Positions 32,130-36,492 of a stretch of DNA of 36,492 nucleotides are shown here, piece by piece. Positions within the stretch are counted from its first letter, which is position 1. Each line of letters begins with the position of its first letter. The translations under genes and the position numbers were made by a program. The DNA lies in assembly GCA_946498265.1 (NCBI GenBank), contig CAMMNR010000001.1, forward strand, positions 1 to 36,492, written 5' to 3'. The stretch is from an uncultured Clostridium sp. Lineage in GTDB: Bacteria; Bacillota; Clostridia; TANB77; CAG-508. The notes under the pieces are model-generated. The model worked only from the letters and a program-made list of their open reading frames with translations, did not search any database and was not told the origin of the DNA.

Positions 32130-35100
32130 ATGGAAAATATTTTACATGTTGGTCTTGATGTTGGTTCAACAACTGTCAAGATTATAGTTATGGATGATAA
32201 CAAAAACACTATATATAAGGATTATCAAAGACATTTTTCAGATACTAAAAATACTGTATGTAATGTTTTAGAAAACTTACTTAAAATGTATCCTTCTAAT
32301 TCATTTACATTAGCACTTACAGGTTCAGGCGCAATGTCTGCCGCCAAATTTTTAGGAGTTGATTTTATTCAAGAAGTTGTTTCTTGTAAACGTGCTGTTG
32401 AGAAATATATTCCTAAAACTGATGTTGTTATTGAATTAGGTGGAGAAGATGCTAAAATAATATATTTTGACCAGTCAATTGAACAACGTATGAATGGTAC
32501 ATGTGCTGGTGGAACAGGTGCTTTTTTAGACCAAATGGCTTCTTTATTACATACAGATACAGCTGGTCTTAATGAACTTGCTAAAAATTATACTACAATC
32601 TATCCAATAGCTTCTCGTTGTGGTGTTTTTGCCAAAACTGATATTCAACCTTTAATTAATGAAGGTGCTGCAAAAGAAGATATTGCTGCTTCTATTTTCC
32701 AAGCTGTTGTAAATCAAACTATTAGTGGATTAGCTTGTGGACGTCCTATCAGAGGTCATGTAGCATTTCTTGGTGGTCCATTAAATTATTTATCTGAATT
32801 AAGAACAAGATTTATTGAGACATTACATTTAAAAGATGATGAAATTATTGTACCTGAAGAAGCTCATCTTTTAGTTGCAAAAGGTGCGGCACTAGATTCA
32901 TTTGATACAGAAGTTATTACAACTACACAATTAGAACAAAAAATAGAAAATCTAAGAAATTCACATGATAATACCTCTCATCCTTTAGATCCATTATTTA
33001 AAACTAAAGATGAATATGAAAGATTTAAAGAAAGACATAATAAAGCAAAAGTAGAAAGAGCAAATATAGAAAACTATTCTGGAGATTGTTATTTAGGTAT
33101 TGATGCTGGCTCTACTACAACAAAAATTGTTTTAATTGATAAAGATGGTAAATTGTTGTATTCTTTATACGGAAGCAATGAAGGTAACCCTTTAAAAAGT
33201 GTTATGAATATGTTAAAACAATTATATAAAGTTTTACCTAAAAAAGCTATTTTAAGATATAGTGGTGTTACAGGATATGGAGAAAAGCTAATCCAAACAG
33301 CCCTAAATGTTGACTTAAATGAAATAGAAACAATCGCACATTATACAGCTGCTAAAACTTTTGAACCTGATGTTACAAGTATCGTCGACATTGGTGGTCA
33401 AGATATGAAATACATCAGAATGAAAAATGGTTCTATTGATAATATAATGTTAAATGAAGCTTGTTCTTCTGGATGTGGTTCTTTTATTGAAACATTTGCA
33501 AAAAGTTTAAACTTAGATATATCTGAATTTGTAAAAGAAGCCATAAATGCTAAACGACCTGTAGACTTAGGTTCAAGATGTACAGTATTTATGAATTCAA
33601 AAATCAAACAAGCTCAAAAAGAAGGATATTCTGTTGGGGATATTTCTAGTGGACTTTCATATTCTGTTATAAAAAATGCTATACAAAAAGTTATGAAAGT
33701 AAGAGATGTTGAAACTTTAGGAGATCATATTGTTGTTCAAGGTGGTACATTTTACAATGACGCTGTTTTAAGAGCTTTTGAATTAATTGTAGGTAAAAAT
33801 GTAATAAGACCTGATATCGCTGGACTTATGGGTGCCTACGGAATGGCTCTTTTATCAAAAGAACAATATGAAGCAAATCTTGATATGGAACATGTTTCTA
33901 CAATTTTAAGAACTGATGATATTGATAAACTAGAAATTAAGGTTACACATACTCGTTGTAATAGATGTGAAAATCACTGTAAATTAACAATAAATAAATT
34001 TAGTAATGGGCAAATACATGTATCAGGTAATCGTTGCGAAAAAGGTGCTGGAATTGTTACTAAATCTGAGCCATTACCTAATTTGGTACAATATAAATTT
34101 GAAAGAATATTTAATTACAAACCATTAGAAGAAAAAGATGCTCCAAGAGGAACTATAGGTATCCCTAGAGTTTTAAATATGTACGAGGATTATCCATTCT
34201 GGTTTACATTTCTAACAAGTTTAGGATTTAGAGTTATACTTTCTGAAAAAAGTACTCGTGCAACATATGAAAAAGGTATGGAATCAATGCCTTCAGAATC
34301 TGTATGTTATCCAGCTAAACTTTCACATGGACATATAGAAAGTTTACTAGAACAAGGAATTAAAACTATTTTTTATCCATGTATGCCATATTCAAGAAAA
34401 GAATATGAAAAAGCTGATAACCACTATAATTGCCCTATAGTCATCTCTTATTCTGAAGTTTTGAAAAATAATGTAGAAGGATTAAAAAATCCTGAAATAA
34501 AATTTATAAACCCTTTCTTACCTTTTGATAAGAAAAACCTTGTAAAAAAAGTTTTAGAATTAGATGAATTTAAAGAATATAAATTTACAAAATCAGAATT
34601 AAACGAAGCCGTAGATAAAGCAGAAGCTGAATATCAAAAATGTAAAAATGATATAAGACAAAAAGGTTCCGAAACAGTAAAATACATTGAAGAACATAAT
34701 TTAAAAGGAATTGTATTGGCTGGAAGACCTTATCATGTAGATCCTGAAATAAATCATGGCATAGATACACTAATTACATCTTTAGGATTATGTGTATTAA
34801 CAGAAGACAGTGTATCTGATAAAACAGAAGCAAAAAGACCTTTAAGAGTTGTAGATCAATGGGTATATCATGCAAGACTTTATGCCGCTGCTGATTTTGT
34901 TGGAAAACATGATAATTTAGAACTTGTACAATTAAACTCTTTTGGTTGTGGTGTAGATGCTGTTACAACCGATCAAGTTGAAGAAATATTATCAAGCTAT
35001 GATAAAATGTATACATTAATAAAAATAGATGAAGTAAATAATTTAGGAGCAGTAAGAATTCGTATACGTTCATTACTTGCTAGTATGAAAAAAAGAGAAA

Positions 35101-36470
35101 AGGAAAAATTAGAAGAAAAAGCTGATGGCGATTATGGAATTAAGAAAAAAATCTTTACTAAAGAAATGAGAGATGAATATACTATCCTTATGCCTCAAAT
35201 GGCACCTATTCATTTTGATTTATTAGAAAGTGCTGTAAGATCTTGTGGATATAAAGTTGAATTATTAAGGGAATGCACTCAAAAAACAGTTGAAACAGGA
35301 TTAAAATATGTAAATAATGATGCATGTTATCCATCAATATTAACAACGGGTCAAATGATAGAAGCTCTTCAATCTGGAAAATATGATTTAAATAAAACGG
35401 CATTAATAATGTCTCAAACAGGTGGTGGATGTAGAGCTACAAACTATATAGGATTTATCCGTAAGGCCCTAAAAGATGCTGGATTTTCAAATATCCCTGT
35501 AATATCATTTAATATTGTTGGTATGGAAAAAATGCCAGGTTTTAAACTTACTATTCCTTTATTAGAAAAGCTATTGAAAACTGTAATATATGGCGATTTA
35601 TTACAAAAAATGTTAACTAAAAATAGAGCTTATGAAGTTAATAAAGGTGAAACTCAAAAATTATTTGATAATTGGATGGAAAAATGCAAAAAATTATTAC
35701 AAAAATCTTCTAATAAAGAATTTAAACAAAGTATTTATGATATTGTAAATGATTTTGAAAAAATTGAATTAGATACAACTACACAAAAGCCTCGTGTTGG
35801 AATAGTTGGTGAGGTATTGATAAAATACCATCCTTTTGGAAATAACTATGTTGCAAATCTATTAGAACAAGAAGGTGCTGAAGTAATATTGCCAGACTTT
35901 ATGGGATTTGTAAAATTTATGGCAACACATAAAATTACATTTAATAATTTATTAAATACAAATAAAACATCTTCAAAATTAATGAAAGTAGCAATAAAAT
36001 TAATTGATTTATTAGAAAAAGATGTAAAAATTGCATTAGCAAATTCTAAAAAAGGATATTTACAACCATGTGATATTTGGCACTTAGAAGATAAAGTAAA
36101 AGATGTATTATCAATAGGAAATCAAACTGGTGAAGGTTGGTTTTTAACTGCTGAAATGATTGAATATATTGAAAACGATATTCCAAATATTGTTTGTGTT
36201 CAACCTTTTGCTTGCTTACCTAATCATGTTGTTGGAAAAGGAGTTATTAAAACTATTAGAAGTATTTATCCTGATGCAAATATTTCTCCAGTTGATTATG
36301 ACCCTGGTGCTAGCGAAACTAACCAAACTAATAGAATTAAACTTTTAATGACTGTTGCTAAAGATAATTTGAAAGAAAAAGAAAAACATATAAAAGCTCT
36401 AGAAATGGAAAATGCTAAAACTCAAACTTCAGAAAATAAATCTTCTTTAATTAAAGATATCAATAAATAA
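32130..36470 (+). CDS. Giant acyl-CoA dehydratase activase-type protein (two ATPase domains)
   Basis: A 1446-residue fusion related to 2-hydroxyacyl-CoA dehydratases and their ATP-driven activators. The first BadF/HgdC-type ATPase domain (about 5-260) starts LHVGLDVGSTTVKI and has CAGGTGAF (C125) and ASRCGVFAKTD (C164), the pair that holds the [4Fe-4S] cluster in HgdC. The second (about 320-575) starts YLGIDAGSTTTKIVLI, with C445, C449 and GSRC (C484). A Cys cluster follows (C610, C613, C617, C636), then a DUF2229-type region (from about 650) and HgdB-like segments with SQTGGGCRATNYIGFIRKAL. It probably couples ATP hydrolysis to low-potential electron transfer, but the substrate is unknown. 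No separate dehydratase subunits lie in the window. The ATG at 32130 has GGAG 8 bases upstream; the ATG at 32106 has none. Confidence 0.88.
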   Translation: MENILHVGLDVGSTTVKIIVMDDNKNTIYKDYQRHFSDTKNTVCNVLENLLKMYPSNSFTLALTGSGAMSAAKFLGVDFIQEVVSCKRAVEKYIPKTDVVIELGGEDAKIIYFDQSIEQRMNGTCAGGTGAFLDQMASLLHTDTAGLNELAKNYTTIYPIASRCGVFAKTDIQPLINEGAAKEDIAASIFQAVVNQTISGLACGRPIRGHVAFLGGPLNYLSELRTRFIETLHLKDDEIIVPEEAHLLVAKGAALDSFDTEVITTTQLEQKIENLRNSHDNTSHPLDPLFKTKDEYERFKERHNKAKVERANIENYSGDCYLGIDAGSTTTKIVLIDKDGKLLYSLYGSNEGNPLKSVMNMLKQLYKVLPKKAILRYSGVTGYGEKLIQTALNVDLNEIETIAHYTAAKTFEPDVTSIVDIGGQDMKYIRMKNGSIDNIMLNEACSSGCGSFIETFAKSLNLDISEFVKEAINAKRPVDLGSRCTVFMNSKIKQAQKEGYSVGDISSGLSYSVIKNAIQKVMKVRDVETLGDHIVVQGGTFYNDAVLRAFELIVGKNVIRPDIAGLMGAYGMALLSKEQYEANLDMEHVSTILRTDDIDKLEIKVTHTRCNRCENHCKLTINKFSNGQIHVSGNRCEKGAGIVTKSEPLPNLVQYKFERIFNYKPLEEKDAPRGTIGIPRVLNMYEDYPFWFTFLTSLGFRVILSEKSTRATYEKGMESMPSESVCYPAKLSHGHIESLLEQGIKTIFYPCMPYSRKEYEKADNHYNCPIVISYSEVLKNNVEGLKNPEIKFINPFLPFDKKNLVKKVLELDEFKEYKFTKSELNEAVDKAEAEYQKCKNDIRQKGSETVKYIEEHNLKGIVLAGRPYHVDPEINHGIDTLITSLGLCVLTEDSVSDKTEAKRPLRVVDQWVYHARLYAAADFVGKHDNLELVQLNSFGCGVDAVTTDQVEEILSSYDKMYTLIKIDEVNNLGAVRIRIRSLLASMKKREKEKLEEKADGDYGIKKKIFTKEMRDEYTILMPQMAPIHFDLLESAVRSCGYKVELLRECTQKTVETGLKYVNNDACYPSILTTGQMIEALQSGKYDLNKTALIMSQTGGGCRATNYIGFIRKALKDAGFSNIPVISFNIVGMEKMPGFKLTIPLLEKLLKTVIYGDLLQKMLTKNRAYEVNKGETQKLFDNWMEKCKKLLQKSSNKEFKQSIYDIVNDFEKIELDTTTQKPRVGIVGEVLIKYHPFGNNYVANLLEQEGAEVILPDFMGFVKFMATHKITFNNLLNTNKTSSKLMKVAIKLIDLLEKDVKIALANSKKGYLQPCDIWHLEDKVKDVLSIGNQTGEGWFLTAEMIEYIENDIPNIVCVQPFACLPNHVVGKGVIKTIRSIYPDANISPVDYDPGASETNQTNRIKLLMTVAKDNLKEKEKHIKALEMENAKTQTSENKSSLIKDINK

Positions 36471-36492
36471 TTACAAAATTATCATTTTTCAT

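Overview
The window is very AT-rich DNA (by eye roughly a quarter G+C) from a spore-forming member of the Clostridia, probably an uncultured or gut-type lineage. The evidence is the gene content: an alpha/beta-type small acid-soluble spore protein, sleB-ypeB, spoIIR, spmA-spmB, a GerMN protein and AbrB/SpoVT-type regulators. It also has the tadA / SRP RNA / dnaX / ybaB / recR block of Firmicutes, and AGGAGG ribosome binding sites with TTGACA/TATAAT promoters throughout. Almost all genes are ordinary chromosomal genes read with the standard bacterial code.

Layout. 1-3917: a minus-strand operon behind a perfect consensus promoter, with two unknown small proteins and a VirD4/TraG-type conjugation coupling protein whose reading frame is broken inside the Walker A loop. 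An AT-rich gap and the start of another minus-strand gene, cut by the window edge, follow. This is the only part that looks like an integrated conjugative element. 3955-7897: a J-domain chaperone, ddl and murF (peptidoglycan precursor) and a spore DNA-binding protein. 8064-13387: a VanW-family wall protein, a 422-bp fold-back element, the cortex-lysis pair sleB-ypeB and a glycolipid glycosyltransferase. 13397-18142: tandem-AbrB protein, recR, ybaB, dnaX, SRP RNA, an unknown membrane protein, tadA and tRNA-Arg(CCT). 18233-23304: a frameshifted TtcA-type tRNA thiolase, phosphoglucomutase, a small putative zinc protein, a UDP-sugar pyrophosphorylase and an unknown protein. 23518-26936: spoIIR, then murA-yycJ-rlmH. 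27365-31852: spmA-spmB, an AbrB paralogue, rsmI, a TrmN6-type methyltransferase, a small unannotated gene and a GerMN protein. 32130-36470: a 1446-residue acyl-CoA dehydratase activase-type protein with two fused ATPase domains.

Shared functions. Three separated genes form a plausible route to glucolipids: phosphoglucomutase gives Glc-1-P, the UDPGP-family enzyme gives UDP-sugar, and the UgtP-like transferase uses it. murA, murF and ddl belong to peptidoglycan precursor synthesis. SleB-YpeB, SpmAB, SpoIIR, SASP and GerMN belong to sporulation and germination.

The least ordinary content is non-coding. A dispersed family of hairpins carrying the core GGGGACG sits in gene 3' flanks at five places, including a perfect 30-bp inverted pair that resembles a REPIN. 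One member supplies the last codons and stop codons of both convergent genes it separates. Related fold-back elements flank the murA operon. Both frameshifted genes in the window carry one extra C in the same local context (A-C-GGAT), which points to a shared cause, artefactual or biological. I found no CRISPR array, no rRNA, no intact transposase and no clear new multi-gene defence or biosynthetic system.
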